The translations under genes were made by a program, and so were the position numbers. A stretch of 11,675 nucleotides of DNA, from assembly GCA_900319505.1 (NCBI GenBank), contig ONOV01000008.1:1-11675 (forward strand). Direction: 5' to 3'. This stretch comes from an uncultured Erysipelotrichaceae bacterium (GTDB lineage Bacteria; Bacillota_I; Bacilli_A; Erysipelotrichales; Erysipelotrichaceae). Below, one piece after another: positions 1 to 7,625 of this stretch. Position 1 is the first letter of the stretch. Each line of letters opens with the position of its first letter. The notes beneath the pieces were generated by a model. That model saw nothing but the letters and a program-made list of their open reading frames with translations, was not told the DNA's origin and did no database searches.

Positions 1-1241
1 ACGGAAACATCAACGATGCTTGTCATGATCTCCTTGAGCCTGGCATCTACTTCTTCTGCCTTCCACTGCAGTCTTTCACTGTTCTGGCTCATTTCCAGCG
101 CAGATACAGCAACACCGCCCGCATTGCATGCCTTGGCCGGTCCGACCATGACACCATGTTCCATCATATACTTGTGTGCTTCTGTAGAAGCCGGCATGTT
201 GGCACCTTCAAAGTAATACTTTGTGCCATTGGCCACAATCTCCCTGGCCTCTTCCATACCGATCTCATTCTGGGTTGCGCACGGAATGCATACATCCGCC
301 TTCACGCTCCACGGCTTTTCACCCTCATGGAACGGCAGGTTGAACTTCTCCGCATACATTCTGATATTGGCATCGCGGGAAGCACGCATCTCCAGCAGAT
401 AGTTCAGCTTCTCTTCGGTATTGATGCCTTCCGGATCATATACATAGCCGTTATGGCCGGAAATGGTCACAACCCTGGCACCTAATTCAACTGCCTTCTT
501 GGCAACACCCCAGGCCACATTGCCATAGCCCGATACGGCAATGGTCTTGCCCTTGAGAGAATCATTGACATAGGACAGTGCTCTTTCCGCATAGTACAGC
601 ACACCATAGCCGGTCGCTTCCGGACGGATCAGGGAACCGCCATACGTCAGTCCCTTGCCAGTCAGTACGCCATTATCATAAGAATCACGGATTCTTCTGT
701 ACTGACCGAACAGATAGCCGATCTCTCTGCCGCCGACACCGATATCACCAGCCGGCACATCCGTATTCAGGCCGATATGACGATACAGCTCTGTCATGAA
801 AGCCTGGCAGAAACGCATGATTTCACCATCGCTCTTACCATGAGGATCAAAATCAGATCCGCCCTTGCCGCCGCCGATCGGCAGTGTAGTCAGACTGTTC
901 TTGAATACCTGTTCAAAGCCCAGGAACTTGAGAATGGACAGATTGACTGACTTATGGAAACGAAGGCCTCCCTTATACGGTCCTAAAGCACCGTTGAACT
1001 GAACACGGTAGCCTCTGTTTACCTGTACCTTTCCTGCATCATCCGTCCAAACAACTCTGAACATGATCTGTCTTTCCGGCTCCACCATTCTTTCCAGCAG
1101 CGCCGCCTGTTCATATTCAGGATGGGCGTCCACCGCCGGTTCAATGCTCTTGAGAACCTCCGTAACAGCCTGAATGAACTCCGGCTGATCCGGATTCTTT
1201 GCCTTTACACCGGCAATGACATTATCAACGTAAGAACTCAT
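1..1241 (-). CDS. gdhA: Glutamate dehydrogenase, class I hexameric type (3' end cut by window edge)
   Basis: This enzyme catalyses reversible reductive amination of 2-oxoglutarate with ammonium to give glutamate in the cytoplasm, linking carbon and nitrogen metabolism. About 413 codons are visible; family members are near 445, so roughly 30 C-terminal residues are missing. The visible family motifs are the substrate-binding GPYKGGLRF with Lys90, PIGGGKGGSD with the catalytic lysine Lys126, VPAGDIGVGGRE with the catalytic aspartate Asp166, and a Rossmann turn SGYGNVAW near residues 237-244. The start at 1241 is supported by GGAGG at 1254-1258, 12 nt upstream, which is slightly long. It lies 139 nt after the M18 aminopeptidase gene with a candidate promoter between them, so it is probably a separate unit. 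The loop after the second Rossmann strand reads SGHNGYVYDPEG, resembling NAD-linked clostridial enzymes, so cofactor preference is uncertain. Confidence 0.95.
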   Translation of the reverse strand, partial: MSSYVDNVIAGVKAKNPDQPEFIQAVTEVLKSIEPAVDAHPEYEQAALLERMVEPERQIMFRVVWTDDAGKVQVNRGYRVQFNGALGPYKGGLRFHKSVNLSILKFLGFEQVFKNSLTTLPIGGGKGGSDFDPHGKSDGEIMRFCQAFMTELYRHIGLNTDVPAGDIGVGGREIGYLFGQYRRIRDSYDNGVLTGKGLTYGGSLIRPEATGYGVLYYAERALSYVNDSLKGKTIAVSGYGNVAWGVAKKAVELGARVVTISGHNGYVYDPEGINTEEKLNYLLEMRASRDANIRMYAEKFNLPFHEGEKPWSVKADVCIPCATQNEIGMEEAREIVANGTKYYFEGANMPASTEAHKYMMEHGVMVGPAKACNAGGVAVSALEMSQNSERLQWKAEEVDARLKEIMTSIVDVS

Positions 1242-1277
1242 AGTATGTATTATCCTCCAGGATTTTTCCCGTTATCT

Positions 1278-1306
1278 ATTTTAACAGCACACATGAACCA
1301 TGCCTA
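1278..1306 (-). promoter_or_regulatory. Candidate gdhA promoter
   Basis: On the minus strand TAGGCA (1301-1306, 4/6 to the -35 consensus) and TAAAAT (1278-1283, 5/6 to the -10) are separated by exactly 17 nt in an AT-rich gap. Transcription would begin near 1271, giving a leader of about 30 nt that contains the ribosome binding site. No convincing terminator separates the upstream aminopeptidase gene from gdhA, so some read-through is possible. Confidence 0.4.
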
Positions 1307-1380
1307 TATTTTGCTTTCATTTTTTCATTTATTTTCATGTGCCTGTTCAATTATTTACATTTTTTCAAAAAGAAAAGGCA

Positions 1381-2685
1381 TCATTCCGATACCTTTACTT
1401 CAAAATCATCTTTCTCAGCGGCAACACTGCTGCTGAAGAATACCTGCATGGCCTGAATCAGATCTTCCGTATCTTTTGTGCCGGCTGTTTCCATACAGGA
1501 ATGCATGGCCAGCTGCGGCAGACCGATATCCACCGTATGCAGAGAGACATGTCTTTCACTGAGATTGCCCAGCGTACTGCCGCCCAGCATATCAGAACGG
1601 TTGGTAAATACCTGGCAGGAAGCGCCTGCCTTTTCACAGATCATCCGGAATACAGCAGCGCTGAGCGCATCACTTGTATAGTGCTGGTTGGCATTGTATT
1701 TGATGACAATGCCGGCATTCATATGGGGCTGGTTGACGGGATCTGCCTTTTCCGGATGGTTGGGATGAACCGCATGGGCATTATCTGCCGATACCATGAA
1801 ACTTTCAGCGATGGCAGTGCGGTTGGCCATGGCATCTCTGCCGCAGCCGTCATTGATCGCCGCCAGCGTATCCGCCAGGAATGTGCTGTCCGCTCCCTGT
1901 GCGCTTAAGGAACCGGTCTCTTCATTATCAAAGATCGCAAGCACCGGCACACTGTCCCCATCCTTACTGTTCAGAAACCCAACCAGGTCGCCATACCCGC
2001 ACATCAGATCATCAATATGGGCAGCCAGAATCATATCCTTATGACGGCCGATAACTCTGCCCTTTTCCCTGACATACAGAAACAGATCATGCCCGATGAT
2101 ATCCTCTTTCCTCACCCTGAGATCTTCACTGACAATGGACAGAAAATCCGTATTTTCATCCACCGCCATCAGAGGACACAGATCCGTCTGCACATTCCAG
2201 TTCATTCCTTCATTGGTTTTACGGTTCATATGAATGGCAAGAGAAGGAATGACAAAGAGATCTTCCTCGCTGCAGTACAGCTTTGAAACAATCCGGTTTC
2301 CTTCCTTCACCATCACTCTTCCCGCCGCAGACAGCGGTCTGTCCAGCCAGCCGGAAAGAATTGCACCGCCATACTTCTCCACATTCAGCTTCGTATAGCC
2401 ATGTCCCTTCAGTTCCGGATTTTCCTTGATCTTGAGGGATGGCGAATCCGAATGACTGGCCCCGATCATATAGCCCGTATAATCCTTACGGGGGATACGG
2501 AAAGCAATAATGCTTGCCTGGTTGCGGGTCACGTAATACTTTCCGCCCTCTTCAAGCTTCCATCTGTTCTTTTCTTCCAGTCTTTCATAGCCATTTTCTT
2601 CCAGCCTTGTCTCTACGGCATGTACCGTATGAAAACAGGTCGGGCAGGCATATAAGAAATCAAGCATATCCTGTGTATGATTCAT
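1381..2685 (-). CDS. M18 family metalloaminopeptidase
   Basis: The 434-residue protein matches the M18 (aminopeptidase I / aspartyl aminopeptidase) family, which removes N-terminal residues from peptides using a two-metal centre in large cytosolic oligomers. The metal-binding motifs are visible in order: GASHSDSPSLK with His78 and Asp80, AAHIDDLMCG with bridging Asp225, FDNEETGS with Glu255 and Glu256, a VSADNAHAVHPN segment with Asp301, and QLAMHSCMET with His395. The GGSTLGN segment near 369-374 is also typical. Length is normal and nothing is missing. Its ATG overlaps the stop of the upstream membrane-protein gene as ATGA, so translation is probably coupled; only weak purine-rich sequence lies upstream. 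It is the last gene of the repressor operon starting at 4382. Substrate preference cannot be read from the sequence. Confidence 0.93.
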   Translation of the reverse strand: MNHTQDMLDFLYACPTCFHTVHAVETRLEENGYERLEEKNRWKLEEGGKYYVTRNQASIIAFRIPRKDYTGYMIGASHSDSPSLKIKENPELKGHGYTKLNVEKYGGAILSGWLDRPLSAAGRVMVKEGNRIVSKLYCSEEDLFVIPSLAIHMNRKTNEGMNWNVQTDLCPLMAVDENTDFLSIVSEDLRVRKEDIIGHDLFLYVREKGRVIGRHKDMILAAHIDDLMCGYGDLVGFLNSKDGDSVPVLAIFDNEETGSLSAQGADSTFLADTLAAINDGCGRDAMANRTAIAESFMVSADNAHAVHPNHPEKADPVNQPHMNAGIVIKYNANQHYTSDALSAAVFRMICEKAGASCQVFTNRSDMLGGSTLGNLSERHVSLHTVDIGLPQLAMHSCMETAGTKDTEDLIQAMQVFFSSSVAAEKDDFEVKVSE

Positions 2686-3836
2686 TTTTTCTTCTTCATT
2701 CCCTTTCTCTCAAAACTCATCCTGCTCTGACGCGGATCACCGAACTCCTTCCGATAGGAAGGACTCTCCGTCAGCTGATTCACCATCTGATCCGTCAGAT
2801 ACACATACTTCGGTCCAAACGGATTGATCACAATCCCGCTGTGCCCCCTGAACATGATCTGACAGGCATCATGAAACGTAATCACCATCGTCAGCGGCGC
2901 CTTGCCGCCCGTAAACAGCGCTCTCCACTCATGCAGAGCATTCTGATCCGTAAACAGGGCAAACGACTTCATTTCCTGATTGTCCTGGCGGGCAATGCCC
3001 TTGAAGCCGATCCGCATAGACTGAAAGGAACCTTCCTGTCCCTGTTCCAGGCTCACCGGCACAAGGAAACGGCTGTGCTCCGCCACATGAAAGAAGGAAT
3101 GACGGAAATTCTCATCCTCATAGAACTTTCCATACTCATACATCATGCCTGTTAAAAGCGGATTTTCCTGTGCCTGATCCGGCATCTGTCCCGGCACGAT
3201 ACTGCTGATTACCCCATACTGCAATGGCCTGCGTACAAGCTTATCAAGAATCAGCTCCACTTCCGTATCCGCCGCTTCCTTCAGCTGTGCTCCATTTTTA
3301 AGGATGGCAGACACAATTGCCTTCTGTGCCTTCATGCCGTCACTCAGCACCATGACAACATCACCCTGCTTTAAAAGACCATGAACCGTCCCGCTGACAT
3401 GAACCAGCCGTTCCATCCACAGCTTCTCAATCATCAGGGTATATCTTCTGCCTTCCATATTCATATATACAGTATGATACTGGGTGAGCGCACTGCCGCT
3501 CTGCAGAGGCAGCGAAGCACGCTTAGCCGCTTCCGGCCTGTACATGAACATGGCAATCAGAATGAAACATGCCGCAAATTCCACATTCTCACTGACGCCT
3601 CTTCGGACCGTCAGGAACACCCCTCCAAGGGCAATTACACTCAGTGCATAGAAAACAAGTGATTTCCAATCCTTATAAAACCGCATCACGGTGCCGGTCA
3701 GACCGGCCGTGACAGCGGTATACATGATATTCAGCGACAGCTGACTTTCCGCATCCGCAAACAGCAGATAAATACCCAGAAAACATGCCATCCAGAGAAG
3801 ACATGATCCGATAAACTTCACCATTTCCTGTTTCAA
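2682..3836 (-). CDS. Four-TM membrane protein with EF-Tu-domain-2-like barrel and SseB-like domain
   Basis: I recognise domains but not a characterised gene. Counting from TTG at 3836 (384 residues), four hydrophobic stretches lie near residues 8-27, 36-54, 60-77 and 85-99. Residues about 120-199 contain GTVHGLLKQGDVVMV followed by a second strand set, resembling domain 2 of translation GTPases, but no GTPase domain is present. Residues about 223-354 resemble the SseB N-terminal domain: FALFTD near 292-297 and GIVINPFGPKYVYL near 334-347. The tail is strongly basic. SseB is known only from serine-sensitivity phenotypes, so function is unknown. Start choice: GAGGTGAT, an excellent anti-SD match, sits 8 nt (from GAGG) before TTG at 3836 but only 2 nt before ATG at 3842. 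An upstream ATG at 3872 has no binding site and overlaps the preceding gene by 26 nt. ATG 3842 remains possible. Confidence 0.75.
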   Translation of the reverse strand: MKQEMVKFIGSCLLWMACFLGIYLLFADAESQLSLNIMYTAVTAGLTGTVMRFYKDWKSLVFYALSVIALGGVFLTVRRGVSENVEFAACFILIAMFMYRPEAAKRASLPLQSGSALTQYHTVYMNMEGRRYTLMIEKLWMERLVHVSGTVHGLLKQGDVVMVLSDGMKAQKAIVSAILKNGAQLKEAADTEVELILDKLVRRPLQYGVISSIVPGQMPDQAQENPLLTGMMYEYGKFYEDENFRHSFFHVAEHSRFLVPVSLEQGQEGSFQSMRIGFKGIARQDNQEMKSFALFTDQNALHEWRALFTGGKAPLTMVITFHDACQIMFRGHSGIVINPFGPKYVYLTDQMVNQLTESPSYRKEFGDPRQSRMSFERKGMKKKK

Positions 3837-3846
3837 TACCATCACC

Positions 3847-4200
3847 TCAATTCGTATACTTGCGTATGACATTCAGCAGTCTGCCTGCCTCATTCTTATC
3901 AATACCGTCATACACAAGCGCACTCTCCACAAACGCCGTCAGAGAACCGCCATAATGACATTCCAGTATATGCTTTGTATACATATGATAATATGCATGG
4001 CGGCTTACCGTCATCGTCAGATGGCTTTTCTCATTGACTAACAGCCCCTTATCCTTCATCCGGCGGATCATCGTAAAGACCGTAGACTGCTTCCAGCCAT
4101 AGGAAGACTCACATACCGCCACAAGCTTCATGGATCCGATCCCCGGATTGGCCCAGATCCATTCTGCTATTTTACTCTCCGCTTCACTTAAAAGCTCCAT
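3847..4200 (-). CDS. BlaI/MecI-type winged-helix transcriptional repressor
   Basis: The 117-residue protein has the layout of BlaI/MecI/CopY repressors: an N-terminal winged helix (residues about 1-70) beginning LSEAESKIAEWIW, a recognition helix segment WKQSTVFTMIRRMKDKGLL at about 36-54, and a short helical C-terminal part (75-117) where relatives dimerise. Family members repress promoters and are often inactivated by cleavage triggered by a BlaR1/MecR1 membrane peptidase; no such peptidase is in this window and no cleavage site is obvious. It sits 2 nt downstream of the 59-residue gene, and its stop codon lies within the ribosome binding site of the next gene, so the operon is tightly packed. 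By analogy it may regulate its own operon through the inverted repeat at 4407-4425. This is inference. Confidence 0.85.
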   Translation of the reverse strand: MELLSEAESKIAEWIWANPGIGSMKLVAVCESSYGWKQSTVFTMIRRMKDKGLLVNEKSHLTMTVSRHAYYHMYTKHILECHYGGSLTAFVESALVYDGIDKNEAGRLLNVIRKYTN

Positions 4201-4202
4201 GA

Positions 4203-4382
4203 TTACTTCTTAAGCAGACTGGAAAGATCATCCAGCTGCGTCATATGCATGGCCGTCTTTTCTACTAAAACAGCCAGAATCTCTCTTTCCTTCCGGGAAC
4301 ACTTCCGGAAATTGCGGATCAGCTTCTTCTCTTCCCCTGTATAGCCTGTATTTTTCGTATAATACTTTTTCTTTTCTTCCAT
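4203..4382 (-). CDS. Small hypothetical charged protein (59 aa)
   Basis: An open frame of 59 codons starts at ATG 4382 with a strong ribosome binding site: AGAGGA 8 nt upstream. It ends 2 nt before the repressor gene. The protein is rich in lysine and glutamate, starts MEEKKKYYTKNTGYTGEEKK and has a likely helical segment KEREILAVLVEK in the middle. There is no signal peptide or membrane segment. I do not recognise a family. The binding site, the tight spacing and its place as first gene after a TATAAT box argue that it is real. It could be a partner or modulator of the downstream repressor, but nothing in the sequence proves that. Confidence 0.7.
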   Translation of the reverse strand: MEEKKKYYTKNTGYTGEEKKLIRNFRKCSRKEREILAVLVEKTAMHMTQLDDLSSLLKK

Positions 4383-4403
4383 GTTCTTTGTCCTCTGCCT
4401 TTT

Positions 4404-4425
4404 ATTATATCGGATGTATGGATAT
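4404..4425 (-). promoter_or_regulatory. Promoter -10 of the repressor operon with overlapping inverted repeat
   Basis: A perfect TATAAT lies at 4404-4409 on the minus strand, about 20 nt before the start codon of the 59-residue gene. The -35 region is poor. The inverted repeat ATATC (4407-4411), 9 nt, GATAT (4421-4425) overlaps the -10 box, the expected position for an operator of an autoregulating repressor. It does not match the TACA-N2-TGTA core described for BlaI/MecI/CopY sites, so the link is only positional. Confidence 0.5.
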
Positions 4426-4467
4426 TTCTGTTTATTTCTTCACTTGTGCATATTCCCTGCTTTAACA

Positions 4468-4501
4468 CAAAAAGAAAAACCGATGCGTTCATCTGCATCG
4501 G
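4468..4501 (-). terminator. Rho-independent terminator after pflB
   Basis: On the minus strand a 7-bp stem (CCGATGC at 4495-4501 with GCATCGG at 4480-4486, 8-nt loop) is followed directly by TTTTTCTTTTT. It begins 16 nt after the pflB stop codon and separates the pfl operon from the downstream repressor operon. Confidence 0.88.
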
Positions 4502-4516
4502 CCTTCCTGGACAGGA

Positions 4517-6781
4517 TTACATTCTGTCGTGGCACGTTCTGGCAATGACATCCAGCTGCTGTTCACGGGTCAGATCAATGAATTTCACCGCATAGCCGGA
4601 AACCCGGATCGTGAAGTTGGCATAGGCCGGGTTTTCCGGATGCGCCATGGCATCCTTCAGCTTCTCCACCCCGAATACATTGACATTGAGGTGATGGCCG
4701 CCCTGCAGGAAGTAGCCATCGAGAACCGAGACGAGATTCCTGCTTCTTTCATCTTCATCATGTCCCAATGCGCCGGGGTTGATGGTCTGGGTGTTGGAAA
4801 TGCCATCCAGGGCATATTCATACGGCAGCTTGGCCGTACTGTTCAAAGAAGCGAGCAGACCGTTCTTCTCTGCCCCATAGGCAGGATTTGCCCCAGGAGA
4901 GAAAGGTTCATAGGCACCTCTGCCATCCGGCAGTGCACCGGTAGCCTTGCCATAAACCACATTGGAAGTAATCGTGAGGATGGAAGTAGTCGGTTCGGAA
5001 TTACGGTAAGTATGGTGCTTTCTGATCTTGGTCATGAATGTCTTCAATAACCATACGGCAATCTCATCCGCTCTTTCATCATCATTGCCATAGCGCGGGA
5101 AGTCCCCTTCTACGACAAAGTCTCTGGATACACCCTCTTCATCCCGGATCACTCTTACTTTTGCATATTTAATGGCGCTTAACGAATCCACTACATGTGA
5201 GAAACCGGCAATACCGGTCGCAAACGTTCTTCTGACATCCGTATCAATCAGCGCCATTTCCGCTGACTCATAGTAGTACTTGTCATGCATGTACTGGATA
5301 AGATCCAGAATATTGACATAGAGCCCGGACAGCCAGTCCATCATCAGATCAAACTTATGCATGACTTCATCATAATCCAGATATTCAGATGTAATCGGAG
5401 CAAACTCCGGACCGCACTGAATGTGATGCCCGTTCTTATCCCGGAACTTTTCATCCTTACCGCCATTGATGGCATACAGCAGACATTTGCCGAGATTGGC
5501 TCTGGCCCCGAAGAACTGCATTTCCTTACCGGTCTCCGTCGCACTGACACAGCAGCAGATGCTGTAGTCATCACCCCAGATCGGCCGCATGACATCATCA
5601 TTTTCATACTGAATGGAGGATGTACGAATGGAAATACGGGCCGCGTATCTGCGGAAGTTTTCCGGCAGTCTCTTTGAATACAGTACCGTCAGATTCGGCT
5701 CCGGCGACGGTCCCATGTTTTCCAGCGTATGCAGGAAACGATAGTCATTTCTGGTTACCATATGTCTGCCGTCATTCCCCAGGCCTGCCATCTCAAGGGT
5801 TGCCCATACCGGATCGCCTGAGAACAGTTCATTATAGGAAGGAATACGGGCAAACTTGACCATGCGGAACTTCAGCACCAGATGATCGATCAGCTCCTGT
5901 GCTTCCTTCTCCGTCAATGTCCCGTTCTTCAGATCTCTTTCCATATAGATATCAAGGAAAGTGGAAATACGTCCCACCGACATGGCCGCCCCATTCTGCG
6001 TCTTGATCGCAGCCAGATAGCCGAAATACAGCCACTGTACTGCTTCCCGGGCATTCTTTGCCGGCTTTGCGATATCAATGCCATAGGCAAGCGCCATTTT
6101 CTTCATGTCCTGCAGCGCTCTGATCTGATCCGCCAGCTCTTCTCTCTGGCGGATGATGTCATCAAGCATCGTACCGTCACCGCAGTTTTTCAGATCTTCT
6201 CTCTTTTTTTCAATCAGAAAATCAATGCCATACAGTGCTACTCTGCGATAATCTCCGACAATTCTGCCTCTTCCATATGTGTCCGGCAGACCTGTCACAA
6301 TATGACAGTGCCTTGCCGTTTTCATCTCATCCGTATAGGCATCAAACACAGCCTGGTTATGTGTCTTATGGTATTCCGTAAAGATCTTATGATACTTTGG
6401 ATTGACCTTGTAGCCATACGTTTCAGCTGCTTCTTCCGCCATCTTGATGCCGCCATACGGCATAAACGCACGCTTCAGCGGCTGATCCGTCTGCAGCCCC
6501 ACAATTTTCTCATATTCCGGATGAGCGGCATCAATATAGCCCGGCCCATAAGCCGTCAGGCCTGATACCACTTCCGTCTCACACGCCAGCACACCGCCTC
6601 TTTTTCTTTCTTCCTTCTGCAGTGCCTGTACCTGATCCCACAGATAATCCGTCGCTTCTGTCGGACCCTCCAGGAAACTTTCATCCCCTTCATACGGGGT
6701 ATAGTTATGCTGGATAAAATCTCTTACATTAATGTCATCCTGCCACTTTGTTCCCTGAAAACCATTCCATTCTTCTCTCAT
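4517..6781 (-). CDS. pflB: Pyruvate formate-lyase (formate C-acetyltransferase)
   Basis: This glycyl-radical enzyme converts pyruvate and CoA to acetyl-CoA and formate in the anaerobic cytoplasm. The 754-residue product is close to the 760 of E. coli PflB. The active-site region reads [20 protein letters not shown]; Cys410 and Cys411 align with the catalytic pair Cys418/Cys419 of E. coli, with an extra cysteine at 409. The glycyl-radical motif RVSGYAV places the radical at Gly729 near the C-terminus. An in-frame extension to 6883 exists, but ATG 6781 is preferred: AAGGAG lies 5 nt upstream, the protein then aligns with family length, and the ATG overlaps the pflA stop as ATGA. Coupling to pflA suggests the activase and its target are made together. 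The next signal is the terminator at 4468-4501. Confidence 0.97.
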   Translation of the reverse strand: MREEWNGFQGTKWQDDINVRDFIQHNYTPYEGDESFLEGPTEATDYLWDQVQALQKEERKRGGVLACETEVVSGLTAYGPGYIDAAHPEYEKIVGLQTDQPLKRAFMPYGGIKMAEEAAETYGYKVNPKYHKIFTEYHKTHNQAVFDAYTDEMKTARHCHIVTGLPDTYGRGRIVGDYRRVALYGIDFLIEKKREDLKNCGDGTMLDDIIRQREELADQIRALQDMKKMALAYGIDIAKPAKNAREAVQWLYFGYLAAIKTQNGAAMSVGRISTFLDIYMERDLKNGTLTEKEAQELIDHLVLKFRMVKFARIPSYNELFSGDPVWATLEMAGLGNDGRHMVTRNDYRFLHTLENMGPSPEPNLTVLYSKRLPENFRRYAARISIRTSSIQYENDDVMRPIWGDDYSICCCVSATETGKEMQFFGARANLGKCLLYAINGGKDEKFRDKNGHHIQCGPEFAPITSEYLDYDEVMHKFDLMMDWLSGLYVNILDLIQYMHDKYYYESAEMALIDTDVRRTFATGIAGFSHVVDSLSAIKYAKVRVIRDEEGVSRDFVVEGDFPRYGNDDERADEIAVWLLKTFMTKIRKHHTYRNSEPTTSILTITSNVVYGKATGALPDGRGAYEPFSPGANPAYGAEKNGLLASLNSTAKLPYEYALDGISNTQTINPGALGHDEDERSRNLVSVLDGYFLQGGHHLNVNVFGVEKLKDAMAHPENPAYANFTIRVSGYAVKFIDLTREQQLDVIARTCHDRM

Positions 6782-7512
6782 GCTTTCTCCTTCCGGCAGA
6801 GTATTCTCTCTGCATTTTCTATTCTTCTCTGATCCGGGCTCTTCACGCCGTCCAGAGGATATTTCATGCCCTGCTTCTCCCACTTATATGCCCCCAGGCT
6901 GTGATAAGGCAGTACTTCCACCCGTTTCACATTGCCCAAGGTATCAATGAACGCTCTTGTATGCATCAGATCCTGATCATTGTCCGTTACCCCGGGTACC
7001 AGAACATGCCGGATCCATACCGGCTTATCGATGGAAGAAAGATACCGCAGCCCCTGCAGAACAGAATCATTGTCATGCCCGGTCAAAGCCTTATGCTTAA
7101 CCGGATCAATTTCCTTGATATCCACAAGCAGTAAGTCCGTCAGGCGCATCAGTCTGTCAAACTTCTCTTTCCATTCCTTTTCTTCCCGATAAGGTCCAAG
7201 CGCTGTATCAATACAGGTTGACACCCCGAGCGCCTTAGCCTTTTCAAACAGATCCGTCACAAATTCCATCTGCAGCAGCGGTTCTCCTCCGCTTACCGTG
7301 ATACCGCCTTCACTGCCCCAGTAGCTGCGATAGCGCAGCGCCTTTTCCAGCAGTTCATCACTGCTCATTTCTTTTCCTTCCGCTCTGTTCCATGTGTCCG
7401 CATTATGACAGTACAGACATCTGAACTGACACCCCTGCACAAAGATCACATACCTGACCCCGGGTCCATCCACAGATCCGAAAGATTCAACCGAATGAAT
7501 CCAGCCTTTCAT
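6778..7512 (-). CDS. pflA: Pyruvate formate-lyase activating enzyme (radical SAM)
   Basis: This radical SAM enzyme uses a [4Fe-4S] cluster and S-adenosylmethionine to install the glycyl radical on pyruvate formate-lyase. The 244-residue product matches the E. coli length of 246. The cluster motif [11 protein letters not shown] gives Cys28, Cys32 and Cys35 with CX3CX2C spacing, and the SAM-binding segment [13 protein letters not shown] lies at about 69-81. The N-terminal [14 protein letters not shown] is typical of PFL activases. The start at 7512 is set by GGAGG 7 nt upstream; an ATG five codons further upstream overlaps that site and is unlikely. The gene precedes pflB and overlaps it by 4 nt, the reverse of the pflB-pflA order in E. 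coli. An FNR-type palindrome and a matching -10 box lie just upstream, fitting anaerobic induction. Confidence 0.96.
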   Translation of the reverse strand: MKGWIHSVESFGSVDGPGVRYVIFVQGCQFRCLYCHNADTWNRAEGKEMSSDELLEKALRYRSYWGSEGGITVSGGEPLLQMEFVTDLFEKAKALGVSTCIDTALGPYREEKEWKEKFDRLMRLTDLLLVDIKEIDPVKHKALTGHDNDSVLQGLRYLSSIDKPVWIRHVLVPGVTDNDQDLMHTRAFIDTLGNVKRVEVLPYHSLGAYKWEKQGMKYPLDGVKSPDQRRIENAERILCRKEKA

Positions 7513-7531
7513 AAAAGCACCTCCCATCCAG

Positions 7532-7544
7532 CAATTTCATTTTA
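7532..7544 (-). promoter_or_regulatory. Candidate pflAB core promoter (-10)
   Basis: TAAAAT at 7539-7544 on the minus strand matches the -10 consensus at 5 of 6 positions and lies 21 nt downstream of the FNR-type palindrome. Predicted transcription start is near 7532, leaving about 20 nt of leader with the ribosome binding site GGGAGG at 7520-7525. There is no recognisable -35 hexamer, as expected for a class II activated promoter. Confidence 0.6.
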
Positions 7545-7565
7545 TGGAACTCCCCGTTTTATTCT

Positions 7566-7579
7566 TTGATCTGAATCAA
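7566..7579 (-). promoter_or_regulatory. FNR-type activator site upstream of pflAB
   Basis: The minus strand reads TTGATTCAGATCAA, a perfect match to the FNR consensus TTGAT-N4-ATCAA. Its centre is 31 bp upstream of the centre of the TAAAAT box, placing it near -41, the class II activation position. Regulation of pfl by oxygen-sensing Crp/Fnr proteins is established in other bacteria. That a similar protein acts here is inferred. Confidence 0.7.
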
Positions 7580-7597
7580 GAAAGCGATATTTTTATA

Positions 7598-7612
7598 TGA
7601 TTCGTGGAATCA
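7598..7612. repeat. Short inverted repeat upstream of the FNR-type site
   Basis: TGATTC (7598-7603) and GAATCA (7607-7612) form a perfect 6-bp inverted repeat around 3 nt. Read on the minus strand, an alternative 9-bp pairing of GAAAGTGAT with ATCGCTTTC (one G-U pair) surrounds it. Neither has a proper U-tract on the minus strand. It could be a second protein site or the 3' end structure of the small ORF; I cannot tell. Confidence 0.35.
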
Positions 7613-7625
7613 CTTTCTTTTCTTC

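Noticed and set aside
1300..1908. 202-residue plus-strand open frame
   Set aside because: It lies antisense to the well-supported M18 aminopeptidase, has no ribosome binding site I trust and a composition unlike its neighbours.
3038..3090. HVAEH in the membrane protein, resembling the HxxEH motif of M16 peptidases
   Set aside because: It falls inside the SseB-like domain without any other M16 feature, so it is most likely chance.
2514..3155. 213-residue plus-strand open frame
   Set aside because: Antisense across the aminopeptidase and membrane-protein genes, His/Arg/Leu-rich and without domain motifs; explained by codon usage of the real genes.
5882..6565. 227-residue plus-strand open frame
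   Set aside because: Antisense to pflB, whose family assignment is unambiguous.
6782..6883. 34-residue N-terminal extension of pyruvate formate-lyase
   Set aside because: The extension overlaps pflA coding sequence, has no matching residues in the family, and the internal ATG has an excellent ribosome binding site.
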